Positions 8,546 through 17,722 of a DNA stretch of 43,770 nucleotides are shown here, in pieces; position 1 is the stretch's first letter, and each line of letters starts with the position of its first letter. This DNA is from Prolixibacteraceae bacterium (lineage in GTDB: Bacteria > Bacteroidota > Bacteroidia > Bacteroidales > Prolixibacteraceae). The DNA is taken from positions 1 to 43,770 of the forward strand of contig WTWZ01000011.1 in NCBI GenBank assembly GCA_009773765.1, read 5' to 3'. Both the position numbers and the translations under genes were made by a program. A model generated the notes under the pieces. That model was not told the DNA's origin. It ran no database searches and worked only from the letters and a program-made list of their open reading frames with translations.

Positions 8546-9717
8546 ATACTTTTCAATACATCAATCAGTTTTTCCTTTGTAACTTGTCTCAGTAAATAGC
8601 ATTTCTCAATTCTATGAACAATTTTATTAATATCTTCCATATTCATGTCAATTACATTACTGTAATGATCATTCAATCCGTACTGATCAAATGATCCTGC
8701 AAATTTATAGCTGTAAGCCAATCCAAAAGCAGGCACATGAGAGTAAATTGCAGCAAAATTTGCATGCAGCCTTGTTCCAATGAAAAAATCGAACTTTGAT
8801 ATTATATATTTTAATTCAGGTGCGATGTAGTCTGCATCAATAATTTTTATCCCGGTTTTATTTTTTAATGATTGATAGATGTCTTTGGAAGCCTGAAGAT
8901 CGTCGGAATTAATCTCCGGAGTTTCATGGTTGTAAGTGTGTGGGATTAAATATACTGGCACTCTGTGTTCCTGAAAGAAATTTATAATTTTTATTATTAA
9001 ATCCTTGTAATATGGAAACCGGCCTTTTAAATCACTAAAATTATTATAAAAAGCCAAGCCGCTGATGTTAATTCCTACAGCATTTGTTTCAATGTTTATT
9101 TTTACTTCCTGCGGTATCATATAATATGAAACATCATTTGTCAGCTTATATGAAACCCTTAACCTGTTCAAATCATCTGCGAACACTAAATCTCTGACAA
9201 ATACTTTCTCAGCTTTTCTGATTGCGTATTCAGCTAATAGCCGGTTGCAGGTTTTTTTAAATGGACCAATAGTCTGTGGCAATAAAATAAGTTTTTTATT
9301 TAAAAAAGAGCCAATAAATGACGGCCAAAATAAATGTCTGAAGGATTTAGAACTATAAATATCGGAAAAACCATCTCCACCGCTAATATTAAATATATGT
9401 TCTACTCTGGTAATATCTTTATAAAACTTTCCAAATCCTATTTTACCACCAAAAAGTTTACATAAAATACTGGTAAAAATGATTTCAGGCGCCCAATAAA
9501 ATCTAATTGTTATTTCAACATTTTCATCTGTTGAAAGCTGTAAAACATGTTGTTCGTCAATTCTTTTCCTGCGATAATAATAAGAAGGAGATATAATTAT
9601 AGCATTATTTAATCCCAAAATTTGATTTATAAAGTGAAAACTGCCGTAAGTAAGGGCCTGGCAACCTCTGTTCGTATGGGTTGCAGAAAAATCTGAGAAA
9701 AAAATTATTTCATCCAT
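8542..9717 (-). CDS. Polysaccharide pyruvyl transferase family protein
   Basis: The 391-residue protein matches the polysaccharide pyruvyl transferase family, which adds a ketal-linked pyruvate from phosphoenolpyruvate to sugar residues. Supporting stretches are the N-terminal NRGCQALTYGSFHFI, the central LILLPQTIGPFKK, the nucleotide-type VFVRDLVFADDL and the C-terminal FFIGTRLHANFAAIYSHVPAFGLAYSYK, the conserved T-R-L-H region of the family. There is no signal peptide, so it acts in the cytoplasm on lipid- or nucleotide-linked sugars. Pairing with an F420H2-dehydrogenase-beta-like gene directly upstream is common in polysaccharide loci of many phyla. Confidence 0.85.
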   Translation of the reverse strand: MDEIIFFSDFSATHTNRGCQALTYGSFHFINQILGLNNAIIISPSYYYRRKRIDEQHVLQLSTDENVEITIRFYWAPEIIFTSILCKLFGGKIGFGKFYKDITRVEHIFNISGGDGFSDIYSSKSFRHLFWPSFIGSFLNKKLILLPQTIGPFKKTCNRLLAEYAIRKAEKVFVRDLVFADDLNRLRVSYKLTNDVSYYMIPQEVKINIETNAVGINISGLAFYNNFSDLKGRFPYYKDLIIKIINFFQEHRVPVYLIPHTYNHETPEINSDDLQASKDIYQSLKNKTGIKIIDADYIAPELKYIISKFDFFIGTRLHANFAAIYSHVPAFGLAYSYKFAGSFDQYGLNDHYSNVIDMNMEDINKIVHRIEKCYLLRQVTKEKLIDVLKSI

Positions 9718-9806
9718 ATAATGTATTTCTTTTAAATTATTCGGACAGGATTTTCTTGTCCTGAACTATGCATGTATTTTATTCACTTACGTTTAAAGGG
9801 GTGTAT

Positions 9807-11009
9807 TCAGGTTCTTCCCATTATTCCGATAAAATTTTTGATAAATGTTATTGGTTTTGACTTAAATGTGGCCCTCAAATAGAAATCTGAATTAAACCGG
9901 GGTGCAGGCTTGTTTAAAAATAGAAGCCCCAGCAATCTGGACAAGAAATAGATTTTTTTCCATAACTGTCCAGGCTGCATTTTATCAATATCCCTGTAAT
10001 CTTTAATTTCCTTATGAAAGATTATATCCTTTTTCTGCAATACCTCCTGAACTAATTCTTCGCCAATTTTTGTTCTTGAAATTATCAGGCTTTTCCCCGG
10101 TGCATTTCTAAATGTTGGAAATCCGCTTTTATCAAAATCTTCCCATGCGTCAGCACAAACAACATCCGCTAAATGTCCAATTCCATCAGCACAAATTTTA
10201 CACCTGAACTGCACCCTGGGGCCTAACAATTTCATCCATGTTAATGAATATGAAAGTTTGTATATCCGGTTTGCCTTATCAGTAACCTTAAAGAATCCGG
10301 GCCATCCATCTTTTCTGTAAGATACAGCTTTAATATCATCAATATTCAGGTCCATGGAACTGATTATATCAGTTGTAGCATTCAGACTAGGAACACCGGC
10401 ACAAAAAAATGATATATAATATTTTATTTTATTTTTAACTTCGGCATTGTAGCCGGAGTATTGTCGCAACGCAGCAATATCGCAGGGTTTACCAACGAAG
10501 GCGTAACTTTCGAATTGTTTTATGTTATCCAATATGTTTTGCAATGGAGCTGACGGAGCATAACGAGAATTTGCATTTTCTATAATTTCCGCTCTTGTTG
10601 TACTGATTTTTACTTCATTTAAATAGGGTATTTCTTTTGAAGCACCAATATGGATAATTGCTGATACTTTTTGGGTTTTCAGCAAATAAAACAATACAGC
10701 TGAAATTCCCCCGCCAGAGGAAGCTTCATTTCTTATCTCATCATCCGAAGAAGAGCAAATAAAACAAGAAAACATTTCGCCCCAAACCACATCTTTCTTT
10801 GGACAAACAGTTTTGTCTTTTTTAACAGTAATTGCGGGACAAACCTTTGACAATAATTTACCTTCGCTTTTATTTAATTTCTGATTAACATTTGGCCGGT
10901 AAAATCCATCGTTGTTCAATTTAACAGAAATTTTATTTTCACCAAAAATACTTTGGCAAAGGCCACAACCAGCACAAAGATTATTATTTAAGATTTTAGC
11001 GATCATCAT
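9807..11009 (-). CDS. Coenzyme F420 hydrogenase/dehydrogenase beta-subunit-like iron-sulfur protein
   Basis: The 400-residue protein carries an N-terminal cysteine cluster NNLCAGCGLCQSIF, then NEASSGGGISAVLFYLL, YAFVGKPCDIAALRQYS and a second cysteine group RCKICADGIGHLADVVCADAW. These are the hallmarks of the FrhB/FpoF C-terminal family, a flavin and iron-sulfur redox protein. Such proteins are frequent in exopolysaccharide clusters of organisms that do not use F420, next to pyruvyl transferases; their sugar-related role is not settled. The start has two adjacent ATGs (11009 and 11006). It lies about 45 bases after the flippase gene. Confidence 0.8.
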   Translation of the reverse strand: MMIAKILNNNLCAGCGLCQSIFGENKISVKLNNDGFYRPNVNQKLNKSEGKLLSKVCPAITVKKDKTVCPKKDVVWGEMFSCFICSSSDDEIRNEASSGGGISAVLFYLLKTQKVSAIIHIGASKEIPYLNEVKISTTRAEIIENANSRYAPSAPLQNILDNIKQFESYAFVGKPCDIAALRQYSGYNAEVKNKIKYYISFFCAGVPSLNATTDIISSMDLNIDDIKAVSYRKDGWPGFFKVTDKANRIYKLSYSLTWMKLLGPRVQFRCKICADGIGHLADVVCADAWEDFDKSGFPTFRNAPGKSLIISRTKIGEELVQEVLQKKDIIFHKEIKDYRDIDKMQPGQLWKKIYFLSRLLGLLFLNKPAPRFNSDFYLRATFKSKPITFIKNFIGIMGRT

Positions 11010-11053
11010 TTTTTGTATTTAAAATTACCGAACCAAGAAATTCAAATAACTTA

Positions 11054-12364
11054 TTAAAGTTTATGACGTACCACCCGCATTAATCCAAATACTAAAGAAT
11101 TGGATTGCATTTGAAATAAAAATTTATAGGGCCTAATAAAAATATGGGAAAAATAGCCCGTAAAAGACATTGTAAAAATTGTTGCCACAGCTGAACCTAT
11201 AATTCCATATTTTGGTATTAATACCAAATTGAGAATAATACTGATAAAACAGCCAAAAATATTTCGCAATACCGCAAATTTTTGAATATTTTCGATGATA
11301 ATTATTTGCCCGGAACTAACAAAAAGAGCTACAGAAACTGTTTTCCATGCCATGATTTGTAACACGGGTATTGCATCAAGATACTTAACGCCAAAAAGAA
11401 CCTTGATAGCAGGATTTGCTGCGACAAACATGATTATTGACATTCCAATAGAAATCCATATCATCATATCTATGAACTGTTGCCTTTTTTTTTTGTATAA
11501 TTCCAGGTTTTCCTGATGAGCTTTTACAAGTAACGGTGTAACAGTCTGGGCGATAACCATCGGTATAAATATGGCAAGTTCGGTAATATTTGAAGCAACT
11601 GCAAATTGCCCGACTGCATCATTGTCAATCATGTTTCGAATCATTACCTGATCAATTTTCTGATAAATAATGATTGCAGTTCCTGAAAGCAAAAGCGGGA
11701 AAGATTCCCTGATCAGATGTTTCGCTATTTCCCTATCATACTTCCAATCAAGCACTGATCCAACTTTTATTTTATATGAGAAAAGATAACCACTTGCCAT
11801 AAATAAAAAGTCGAACGCACTTGCGGCAATAAACCAACCAAGGGAAAAATGATAGTAAAGCAAAACTATTTTAATTACAGCGCCTGTTAGGGTTCTTGTA
11901 ATTTCAGTTTTTACAACATATTCATTTAAAACAATCGAGGTGAAATAGTTTCTGATAACATTTAAAGTACTTAATATTAAGGACGATGAATATATTAAAA
12001 CCATTAATACAGTAAAAGGATCAGACTCAAAAAAAAATAAAGTAACCGATATGAGTAAAATTGTTATGATTGAAAAAAACAATCTCAATCTGAACGCTGT
12101 TCCTAAAATTACCTCTTTAACGACTTTCTGTTTTGATAATTCCCTGATTTCAATATTATCCATTCCAAAATTAGCAAGAATGGAAAACAATGTCACATAG
12201 CTGATTACATAATTCATCAACCCATAATCTTTGGGTCCCAGATATCTGGCTACAAGTATTCCAACAAATAATCCACTTAAAATATTTATAATTTTTCCTA
12301 AAACAGCCCAGTAAACATTTTTGAAGATTTTCTTTTGATTACTGGTTAAGTTGAACCGTGACAT
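11054..12364 (-). CDS. wzx: Oligosaccharide flippase, Wzx/MATE-like
   Basis: This hydrophobic protein of about 436 residues has some 12 predicted membrane segments and the family-type opening NVYWAVLGKIINILSGLFVGILVARYLGPKDYGLMNYV. Flippases of this family turn undecaprenyl-diphosphate-linked repeat units to the periplasmic side. A GTG at 12385 would add seven residues, but the ATG at 12364 gives the usual short basic N-terminus and is preferred. It follows the HAD-type gene after about 40 bases. No Wzy polymerase candidate occurs in the window, and the locus also encodes an ABC exporter. Confidence 0.88.
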   Translation of the reverse strand: MSRFNLTSNQKKIFKNVYWAVLGKIINILSGLFVGILVARYLGPKDYGLMNYVISYVTLFSILANFGMDNIEIRELSKQKVVKEVILGTAFRLRLFFSIITILLISVTLFFFESDPFTVLMVLIYSSSLILSTLNVIRNYFTSIVLNEYVVKTEITRTLTGAVIKIVLLYYHFSLGWFIAASAFDFLFMASGYLFSYKIKVGSVLDWKYDREIAKHLIRESFPLLLSGTAIIIYQKIDQVMIRNMIDNDAVGQFAVASNITELAIFIPMVIAQTVTPLLVKAHQENLELYKKKRQQFIDMMIWISIGMSIIMFVAANPAIKVLFGVKYLDAIPVLQIMAWKTVSVALFVSSGQIIIIENIQKFAVLRNIFGCFISIILNLVLIPKYGIIGSAVATIFTMSFTGYFSHIFIRPYKFLFQMQSNSLVFGLMRVVRHKL

Positions 12365-12407
12365 AAAAATTTCTATAAATCTCACTGTAAAGATTTAGAT
12401 TTGCTTA

Positions 12408-12827
12408 TTACCCTTTCCACCAGGATTTTTTATTTTTGAACTGAGTCAGTTCCTCTTCCGGACAGAGCATGTTAAATATTTCTCCCCACGATGGAATACC
12501 GCCCAAATTGCGGTCATCAATATAAATATCTGCCAGAATTTTACGGCTTTCCTTTTCACCCCAAATCTCTTCAGGATAATTTCTGTTAACCGCATAAAAT
12601 TCAACCCCGTGTTTCATGCAAAAATTTATAGCCTCATCCAGTTCCTTACCTTTGCGATAAGTCCAAAGAATTAAACGATGACCTTTTGCCTGAAGCGCTT
12701 TTAATGTTTGAAAAGCCAATGGGCGTGCCATCCCGATATCAGGATAACGATGTTCAACTATAGTCCCGTCAAAATCAACGGCTATAACCAACGAGGATTT
12801 CAAAGAATTTGCCAACCGCATTATCAT
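12408..12827 (-). CDS. Small HAD-superfamily protein, Bacteroidetes capsule-locus type
   Basis: The 139-residue protein has VIAVDFDGTIVEHRYPDIG (HAD motif I), LILWTYRKGKELDEAINFC (motif II region with Thr) and ILADIYIDDRNLGG (acidic motif III/IV). The cap is minimal. Small HAD proteins of this form are familiar in Bacteroides capsule loci and are annotated as putative hydrolases or phosphatases. Its ATG overlaps the wzc stop codon by one base, so translation is coupled to the export kinase. A second ATG lies two codons in. The substrate is unknown; a sugar or nucleotide phosphate is a guess. Confidence 0.75.
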   Translation of the reverse strand: MIMRLANSLKSSLVIAVDFDGTIVEHRYPDIGMARPLAFQTLKALQAKGHRLILWTYRKGKELDEAINFCMKHGVEFYAVNRNYPEEIWGEKESRKILADIYIDDRNLGGIPSWGEIFNMLCPEEELTQFKNKKSWWKG

Positions 12828-15178
12828 TATTTGTTATAATAGCCATACCCCATTTGTTCGCTTACCAGTTTGTTGTCGTTTAAAATAATATAAACGTTGT
12901 TTATATTCTTATTCTTAAGTTCACCCAGTACAAGCCTAAGCAATTTCTTTTTTGTAACATTATAACGCACAATAATCAAATTCAAGTCGGCATATTGTAT
13001 TAAAGTAAATGCATCAGATACCTGTGCCATTGGCGGTGTATCGATGATAATATAATCATAGTTTTCCTTTAGAAAATTGAAAAGAGTATTTGTTCTTTCA
13101 TTTTCCATCAATTCCAATGGATTTGGGGGAACGGGACCTGCATTAATAACATCAAGGCTCTTGAAGTAGGACTTTTGGATTACTTCATCAAGATCTGCTT
13201 CATTTGATAAAAACATACTTAATCCGTTTGAATTATCCACATTTTTAATTATTGACTGAGAGTTTCGAAGATCAAAATTGATCAGGAGAGTTCTTTTCCC
13301 GATTTGTGCATATGCTGCAGCTATATTTAGTGCACTAAAAGTTTTTCCTTCACCCGACACGCAGGAACTCACTAAAATAGTTTTTGCTGATGCACCGCCA
13401 CCTAAGGCAAAGTTAAGGTTGGTTCTCATAGTGCGGAAATTCTCTGCTATTTTGTTGCCAGGAGATGAAACGAAAACATTTTGTTCCTTGCGGTTATTGT
13501 AGTGAAATACTTTTCCAAGAATAGTGGCATTTGTAATATGCTCAATATCTTCCTGTTCGCTAATTGTTGTTTTAAATAACATTTTAAATATCAAAATCAA
13601 AACGGGCAGGGTAAAACCCATTACTAAAGCTATTAGATAATTAAACATATATTTGGGCGAAACAGGAGAACCCCCAACCTGATGGGCAGGCTCGATAACC
13701 ACAATATCAGACAGGTTCGAAGCTTTAGTAATTTTAGCTTCTGCCTGCTTTTCAAGCAGGTAATTATAAATTGCATCGTTGAGGTTAAAGGTACGTTCAA
13801 TACCCCCCAATTGTATCTGAGTTGCCGGCAGCCTGCTAATTCGAGTATCCAACTGTTCCAACCGGTTTTGCATTTCGCTGATAGCCATGTCGTTTGCCCG
13901 TTCGGCTGAGGCGATATTCTCAGAAATGGTACTTTTCAGGTTTCTGATTTGAATTCTAAGCCGGTTTACCATTGGATTGCGCTCCTGATTGTTTTTAATC
14001 AGAATATCGAGTTGTGATTGCGCAGTAGCGAGTTCCTCAACAAGACTGTTTAATACCTGATCGGCAACTCCCATTGAAGCAGGTGTAACAATCTGATTTT
14101 CATCTGTACCGCTTAGATTATATTCTTTAATATAATCGTAATATCTTTTTTGTACCATTAGCTCGGCCAACTGGTTTTGCAGTTGCAATTGCTGTTCTGA
14201 TAACCGGGAGGCCTGCTCATCAACATTCATAGCCCTGTTTACAGCTTTAAAACGTTTAAGGTTATCTTCTGTTGAGGTCAATGATGACGTTACCTCTGCC
14301 AATTGATCTTCAATATAATCGATAGTAATATTTGCCAAATGGTTTTTTTCCTCCAGCTTTGAAGATACGTAAACATGCATCAATTCGTTTATAATATCTT
14401 CACCCAGTTTGACAGAGGAAGTTTTCATGCCGATTTCAATGATAGTCGCCGCCTTATCAGGAATATTAAATTCAAGTCCGTATTTAAACTGGTTTGTCAG
14501 TCCCCAAATAGTTGTGAGTTTAAAAGCAAAATTTCTCCCCTCATGCCACAATATGTTCTCTTCTTCATTGAGTGTAATTAACAATTTAAGATCGGGAGTT
14601 TCCAATATCTCCCCTATGTTTCCCTTTAAATTCATTTCCAGTTTTTCCCTGACGCCAATTTTCTGGCCGGTTTCATAATTATAAACAGTTGCATCCTGTT
14701 TTTTAACCTCAATCTGAAAGCTACCGTCAGAATTAAAAATTATATCAAATACCGTTTCAATCAACTGGGGATGATCTTTAAATATAAATACTTTAAACGG
14801 AGTCTTTTTATAGGCATTATAATATTGATAATCCCAGTATTCGTAATAAACCACTTCCAGTTCCAGATTTTTTACAGTTTGTTCGATTATTGGATAAGAC
14901 TGAAGGATCATCACTTCATTTTGCAGGTTTTGTGTTTGGGAAAGAAGATCATAATTGATAAATCTTGTGCCACTGTTTGACCAGTTATTATTTGAATCCT
15001 CCTTTAAAAGTACTGTGGAAGAAACGTAATACGATGGTACTGTGAATCTGTTATAAACATAAGCTATTCCAACGGCAACTACAACAAATGGAACAATTAT
15101 CCAGATGTTTCGAAAAATAAGTTTAATTATTTTTAAGATACTATCCGTGTCTTGAGCAGGGAATGTATTTTGGTCCAT
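12827..15178 (-). CDS. wzc: Wzc-like tyrosine autokinase / polysaccharide co-polymerase
   Basis: The 783-residue inner-membrane protein has an N-terminal membrane segment (about residues 28-48), a periplasmic Wzz-type domain, a long coiled-coil region (about 270-460, including ASRLSEQQLQLQNQLAEL), a GNVR-type loop (ATQIQLGGIERTFNLNDAIYNYL), a second membrane segment (about 512-532) and a cytoplasmic BY-kinase domain. The kinase shows Walker A SSCVSGEGKTFSALNIAAA, Walker A' LLINFDLRNSQ and Walker B YIIIDTPPMAQVSDAF. The C-terminus YGYGYYNK is a short tyrosine cluster, the usual autophosphorylation tail. It would control chain length and export together with Wza, encoded 28 bases upstream. Confidence 0.92.
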   Translation of the reverse strand: MDQNTFPAQDTDSILKIIKLIFRNIWIIVPFVVVAVGIAYVYNRFTVPSYYVSSTVLLKEDSNNNWSNSGTRFINYDLLSQTQNLQNEVMILQSYPIIEQTVKNLELEVVYYEYWDYQYYNAYKKTPFKVFIFKDHPQLIETVFDIIFNSDGSFQIEVKKQDATVYNYETGQKIGVREKLEMNLKGNIGEILETPDLKLLITLNEEENILWHEGRNFAFKLTTIWGLTNQFKYGLEFNIPDKAATIIEIGMKTSSVKLGEDIINELMHVYVSSKLEEKNHLANITIDYIEDQLAEVTSSLTSTEDNLKRFKAVNRAMNVDEQASRLSEQQLQLQNQLAELMVQKRYYDYIKEYNLSGTDENQIVTPASMGVADQVLNSLVEELATAQSQLDILIKNNQERNPMVNRLRIQIRNLKSTISENIASAERANDMAISEMQNRLEQLDTRISRLPATQIQLGGIERTFNLNDAIYNYLLEKQAEAKITKASNLSDIVVIEPAHQVGGSPVSPKYMFNYLIALVMGFTLPVLILIFKMLFKTTISEQEDIEHITNATILGKVFHYNNRKEQNVFVSSPGNKIAENFRTMRTNLNFALGGGASAKTILVSSCVSGEGKTFSALNIAAAYAQIGKRTLLINFDLRNSQSIIKNVDNSNGLSMFLSNEADLDEVIQKSYFKSLDVINAGPVPPNPLELMENERTNTLFNFLKENYDYIIIDTPPMAQVSDAFTLIQYADLNLIIVRYNVTKKKLLRLVLGELKNKNINNVYIILNDNKLVSEQMGYGYYNK

Positions 15179-15206
15179 ATAATTTCTTGTAAATGGTTAT
15201 TGAACT

Positions 15207-16004
15207 TTATTTTCCAAAGACAGAGTATAACAGTACCGCTGTGGATATTGTTGAAAACAGTATCGCCCATGGTAACTGGGCCAGACCCCAGAATCTTTTA
15301 TTCATTGGTTTTACATATATCATATCATTAGGGCGCAAATAATAATATTCTGAGGCCATTATATCAGAGGATGTCAAATCGATATTTATCCTCAAATTAT
15401 TACCGTTCTCGTTACGGATCAATATCACATCATTGCGGTCGCCATAAATGGTTAAATCTCCGGCCATGCCAATAGCATCGAAAACATTGAGTTTCTCTTG
15501 CGCGTATGAAAAATTTCCTGGCCTGACAACTTCTCCTAAAACTGATATATAGCGGTTTACCAATTTAATCGTAACGGTGGGGCTGCTTAAAATGTTGTTC
15601 AATGAATCCTGAAGCATGGAAATGACTTCAGGAATCGTTTTATCCTCCACATACATATTTCCAATAACGGGTAATTGTATAAAGCCTGATTTATCAATCA
15701 TATACGATGTTAATGACGCACTGTATGGAGTGGCATAACCACCGAAACTGCCTTGCTGATTACCAAGTGTTTGAAAAACATTTGTTGCCGGATCGTCAAG
15801 GCTTCTTATATTAATACTCAATTCGTCCTTTATCTTCAATTTGTAATCAGGAATTTTAGCCTCTACATATGATATTATTGTTTTGTCGTTCTTATCTTTA
15901 TTACGGAGGTACTCCAGATTTCGTTGGCTTACACAAGAAGAAAAAAATAGCATAATGATTAAAATCATCGTTGCATGTGATGCAATTCTTTTATACCCCT
16001 TCAT
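15207..16004 (-). CDS. wza: Wza-like outer-membrane polysaccharide export lipoprotein
   Basis: The protein has a lipoprotein signal MKGYKRIASHATMILIIMLF with lipobox FSSC, then a Poly_export domain (LKIKDELSINIRSLDDPATNVF), an SLBB domain (ISVLGEVVRPGNFSYAQEKLNVFDAIGMAGDLTIYGD) and a C-terminal hydrophobic segment after PNDMIYVKPMNKRFWG. It should form the outer-membrane export channel for the polysaccharide. A longer frame starts at ATG 16064, but the ATG at 16004 places the signal peptide correctly at the N-terminus and is preferred. About 225 bases separate it from the acyl ligase upstream, the largest gap inside the operon, so an internal promoter is possible. Confidence 0.9.
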   Translation of the reverse strand: MKGYKRIASHATMILIIMLFFSSCVSQRNLEYLRNKDKNDKTIISYVEAKIPDYKLKIKDELSINIRSLDDPATNVFQTLGNQQGSFGGYATPYSASLTSYMIDKSGFIQLPVIGNMYVEDKTIPEVISMLQDSLNNILSSPTVTIKLVNRYISVLGEVVRPGNFSYAQEKLNVFDAIGMAGDLTIYGDRNDVILIRNENGNNLRINIDLTSSDIMASEYYYLRPNDMIYVKPMNKRFWGLAQLPWAILFSTISTAVLLYSVFGK

Positions 16005-16230
16005 TTTAAATCTGTTACTATTTTGTTGATATTCCCATGTAAAACTATACATTTCTGTTTTCATTTTAATTTATTTTTGTTTTGCCGGATGTGTATTTCA
16101 GCTAATAAGTGCTTTCAATTTTGATGCTGCGAAGTGTTTTCACCGTTTTAATTAATGATCCTGTATTTTTTAACGCACATAAATCAACATTAATTATATG
16201 CAAGCCTAAAAATAGTTCGGTTTTACTGCG

Positions 16231-17691
16231 TTATATCCTCTTTACCTTTTTTCCTGTGTTACCAATTCTTAAACTATCAGCAAACTCAATGCATTTAGGC
16301 AATTTATGTATGGCAAGTTTGCCTGCACACCAGGCTTTAAGAACATCTTCTGTGATACTTTTTTCAAATCCTTCTGCCAAAACTACAACTGCCTTTACAG
16401 CTTCACCTGTTATTTCATCATCAACGGTTTCAATGGTGCAATCAACAATTCCCGGATACGAAACAATCACTTCCTCAATTTCTTTCGGGCTTACCCTTTT
16501 TCCGGCAATTTTAATAAATTCCTTGTTTCGTGCAGTAAGGTAAATGTAACCATCATTGTCCACAGTGCCCATATCTCCGGTATATAACCATCCATTTTTG
16601 ATGGTTTTATTGGTTTCGTCTCCATTTTTATAATATCTGAGCATGATATTTTCACCACGGGCAATTATCTCACCAGTTTCACCTGCCAGCACATTTTCAT
16701 TCAATTGGTTAACAACTTTTAGTTCCACATTTGGAATTCCTTTCCCAATTGAGCCCAGTTTCGACCTTAACAAATTGGGTTCCAGATATGACAGTCGGGC
16801 TGTTGCTTCTGTTTGCCCATACATTACATAAAAACTTATTTCAGGGAAAGTATTAATGAACTCTTCTATGAAACTGTTGTGTAGTTTTCCTCCTGCCTGT
16901 GTCACGTAGCGCAATGAGGGGAAATGAGTGTTTTTAAATCCTTCCGATTTTCGCAACAAAATCTGAAAATGACTTGGAACACCTGCAAAACCGGTACACT
17001 TGTATTTGTTAATATCATTAAAAACAGAACTGATAAAAATAAAATTGTTATTCAATACAAGTGATCCCCCAGCCCTTAAATGGGTATGCAAAAGCGAAAG
17101 CCCGTAGCAATAATAAAACGGAAGCACCACTTCCATAATGTCATTTTCGGAGAGATGAAGATATTGAAGGATAGAACTGGTATTTGCAATGATGTTCCGG
17201 TGACTTAATACAACCCCTTTTGGAACACCAGTTGAGCCCGAGGTAAAAATTATCTGTGCAGGAAGTTCAGAATTGAAACTGTCATTCTGATTGAAGTGCG
17301 GTTGATTTTTAATCAAATGGGTATAATTCCCGTCAGATATTGTTTTTAATGAACCTGTATTTATTCTATCCAGCAACCGCCGTTCAATCAAAACCAACGG
17401 AGCATCGCACTCCTGTAAAATATAATCAAAATTTTTCTGTTCGATGGATGGATCAATAGGCACACAAACATTCCCCGACATCATTACTCCCAAATAGCCA
17501 ATCAGAAAAAAGTTATTGTTATTGCTTACCAAAATGATATTCCGGTTACTTCCTAATGAAGATGAAAGGTACGAGGCCATTTGTGAAGCCTTATCGTAAA
17601 GATTGGTATATGAGATTGTTTCCTTATTTCCCAACACAAAATCCTTAGCCAGGTTAAAGGAATTTTCAAAAAGATACTGAACTACGTTCAT
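16231..17691 (-). CDS. AMP-forming acyl-CoA/acyl-ACP ligase (ANL superfamily)
   Basis: The 486-residue adenylate-forming enzyme shows the P-loop IIFTSGSTGVPKGVVLSHRN, the A5-type YGQTEATARLSYL, the A7/A8 region WLYTGDMGTVDNDGYIYLTARN with EFIKIAGKRVSPKEIE, and the catalytic lysine near the C-terminus in GNTGKKVKRI. It should activate a carboxylic acid as the adenylate and pass it to CoA or, given the neighbour, to the phosphopantetheine arm of the ACP encoded 3 kb upstream. It is the fourth gene of a compact ACP / amidotransferase / NadE-like / ligase block. The acid is unknown. ANL proteins with ACPs and amidotransferases also occur in exosortase-linked polysaccharide loci. Confidence 0.82.
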   Translation of the reverse strand: MNVVQYLFENSFNLAKDFVLGNKETISYTNLYDKASQMASYLSSSLGSNRNIILVSNNNNFFLIGYLGVMMSGNVCVPIDPSIEQKNFDYILQECDAPLVLIERRLLDRINTGSLKTISDGNYTHLIKNQPHFNQNDSFNSELPAQIIFTSGSTGVPKGVVLSHRNIIANTSSILQYLHLSENDIMEVVLPFYYCYGLSLLHTHLRAGGSLVLNNNFIFISSVFNDINKYKCTGFAGVPSHFQILLRKSEGFKNTHFPSLRYVTQAGGKLHNSFIEEFINTFPEISFYVMYGQTEATARLSYLEPNLLRSKLGSIGKGIPNVELKVVNQLNENVLAGETGEIIARGENIMLRYYKNGDETNKTIKNGWLYTGDMGTVDNDGYIYLTARNKEFIKIAGKRVSPKEIEEVIVSYPGIVDCTIETVDDEITGEAVKAVVVLAEGFEKSITEDVLKAWCAGKLAIHKLPKCIEFADSLRIGNTGKKVKRI

Positions 17692-17722
17692 GTCCGTATT
17701 TCTGGGTTTATTTAGTGGGTGC

